In this document: one piece after another, positions 62,113 through 64,000 of the stretch
Layout of the letters: the number at the start of each line of letters is the position of its first letter
Numbering within the stretch: the stretch's first letter is position 1
NCBI RefSeq assembly: GCF_021155765.1
Contig: NC_060115.1
Coordinates: 9,528,493-9,592,492, forward strand
Source: Diprion similis
Lineage: Eukaryota > Arthropoda > Insecta > Hymenoptera > Diprionidae
DNA length: 64,000 nt
Direction of reading: 5' to 3'
Notes under the pieces: generated by a model
Databases searched by the model: none
What the model saw: the letters and a program-made list of their open reading frames with translations, nothing else
What the model was told of the DNA's origin: nothing
Translations under genes and position numbers: made by a program

Positions 62113-64000
62113 TATGAAAAATAAACTGATTTTTATGTATATAATAGTAAATATCACATCAGTCCTGCGTCTTTACACATGGTATATTTCAATAATGTAT
62201 ATACAATATATATTAGAATTCAGAGTCTATGAGGTCCTTACATGAAAGATTTTTATAGTATATTACAGAGAAATCTAAAATAATTGTGACACACATTTTT
62301 GTTTTTCAACTAAATAAAGATGAAAGCGATTACATTAGATTGCAGAAAACTATAACAAAATAATATCATCCACACTTGTATAGATAATTGTATATTAGAA
62401 TATCAGTGAAGTTCTATTGTATGTAACATTTAAAATTATCTTTCTTAACAAAAAAGAAAAGATATGATATAATTGATTTAGGTTTCCCTGTCTTATATAT
62501 TTATAAAATTGCAAATATTTCATCATGCAAAGACAAAATTGTGACGAATGTAAGGTATAGATATGTTCAAGCGTACATTGTGGGCCAAATTATCATGTGA
62601 CATAAACATCTTGATTACATTCAATATCCCCTTCAAATTTTTTTAAATAATAAAAATTTGTATTTGTAGGCTGGCAAACAACTATTTGATTACTGCTACT
62701 AGATACCACTTGATTCAGCCATGAATGGCTTTATGTAAATAAATGTCCTATAACATCATCTTACATTCGATTACTAAATTATGGTTTATGCAGCCTGCAA
62801 TTGCCAAGTTAATCTACTCATTGGTTCCTTTTTCTGGGTGTAATTATTTTTAGCGGATAGCATGAATTATACAAATGCAATATTAGCACATATTTACATA
62901 ACGGATTTCATTATTCAGATATACTTCAGGCAAATGATTTTAATTATTTTACAGTTCAGGATAACTAGTAATGCATACTACAGCATTCCAAACATTCAGT
63001 GACAGCTCATAAGTAAAACTTATGATCTCATCAAATTTGGCATAATATGAATAATTTCAAAACGCATTATTGACGCAACAGTCAGCTACATTTTGTAAAT
63101 AATTTTTCGTGTTATCATTTTTGGGAAGTCCGATTTGAAACTAAGTAGTGAAGCACGATGAGTGCAGTCTTACATGATCGGCTGTTCAATTGTTCGTGCT
63201 AATTACATTTCTACTGAGGGTGAAATCAGTTGATAAAAAATCATTTTGTCGCTGAGCAAATTTATTTAGAAAGACTTGAAACGTCTAAGACTGTAGCTCT
63301 ACATGCGAAATATGATGTGATTACACTCGCTTAGATATTAATGCATACTTTACAAATCCAAGTAAAACAAAGCTAGCCCACTTTGTACGCTGAAATAAGA
63401 TACATAGTAATATAAGTTACTGTATGGATCATAACAAGTTATACATATGCAGCTGTAGTCCCACGCTAATACTAGGCGCATAAGTATTAGGTAAAGTTAT
63501 TATTGTGTATGAAGCATAACAATTGTTTGAACGTAATGATATATATTATTACTGTACAATTTACAAGAATTACTACTCTATAGCTGCTGTCTTCTTGTAG
63601 TATTATTGCCAAGGCATTTATTGATTTTATACAATAAATAGTAAAAATTAATCATTTGGTAACACGATATAACGTAGCTATATATACATGTACATACACA
63701 TATATACACATACACACACCTGTTTAATATACATACCGGAGTCACGTCATTCACTTTCGTTATATGTACACATTCTAATCCTATGAACTTTAATCAGGAT
63801 GTGTTCAAACGTTAAGTCCTCCCTGTACAAGAAAGCAATCTTATCTTATATCTAGGCAATATATCAAGCACATCTTATCAGCTCTGTGAAGATATGCACA
63901 TTTTTTTCAAATTACAAGGGTTGCAAATAATTGTACATTTTCAATATCAAACTGAAAACATGAGTCATATTACTCTTCTTATTGGGCCACCTTCCTTACC

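Larger units (their letters stand above)
57251..64000. other. AT-rich region downstream of nejire
   Basis: No supported gene on either strand; open stretches are short and without domains. It contains a 12-bp hairpin at 61730..61760, an (AAT)n run at 62073..62111 and many short AT repeats. The final 36 bases could be the end of a minus-strand gene or nothing (see rejected items). Confidence -1.

Noticed and set aside
63965-64000. Possible C-terminus of a minus-strand gene (GKEGGPIRRVI then stop)
   Set aside because: Only 11 codons are visible, and the same bases also read as a donor-like ggtaagg on that strand. Too little to call.
1-64000. tRNA, rRNA, known microRNA or CRISPR array
   Set aside because: I scanned by eye for tRNA box motifs, common insect microRNA seeds and regularly spaced repeats and found nothing convincing. 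A covariance-model search would be decisive.

Overview
The window looks like a gene-containing stretch of an insect nuclear genome. It is AT-rich, has many short GT-AG introns with AT-rich bodies, and encodes animal proteins whose closest remembered relatives are insect ones. The CBP start [16 protein letters not shown] suggests Hymenoptera, but that rests on memory and the order is not proven. I see no bacterial, phage or CRISPR content. All four genes I can support lie on the + strand.

Layout. (1) 2..5491: the C-terminal three quarters of WDR19/IFT144, a retrograde ciliary transport protein, in 15 exons; the gene begins upstream of the window. (2) 7903..8160: a single-exon gene for an 85-residue secreted, alanine-rich, six-cysteine peptide. 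It has an unusual upstream ORF whose stop overlaps its ATG, and a heat-shock-element-like motif nearby. (3) 10397..13438: a three-exon PGRMC-type membrane haem-binding protein (cytochrome b5-like fold). (4) 24772..54312: nejire, the CBP/p300 acetyltransferase and transcription coactivator. I assembled 25 coding exons that join without a frame break (8043 nt, 2680 aa). All the classical domains are present in order: TAZ1, KIX, SUMO-consensus-rich segment, bromodomain, RING/PHD, HAT, ZZ, TAZ2 and NCBD, separated by long glutamine tracts.

The remaining DNA is intergenic or intronic. It contains five candidate small inverted-repeat elements (13925, 26142, 29329, 38179 and 45438), several microsatellites, two CpG-rich islands without an evident gene (about 17.1-17.8 kb and 22.7-23.3 kb) and a long AT-rich tail after nejire.

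The most interesting items are: the cysteine-palindromic secreted peptide and its ATGA-linked upstream ORF; a 234-bp optional exon in nejire intron 1 (29826..30059) that stops the main frame and then reopens it with a new glycine/glutamine-rich N-terminus in the correct phase; a perfect CRE palindrome in the promoter region of nejire, itself a CREB coactivator; and a run of seven SUMO-consensus sites before the bromodomain. The genes have no obvious joint pathway. The nearest link is regulatory: PGRMC and nejire promoters share a CCAAT-containing decamer and a perfect CRE.
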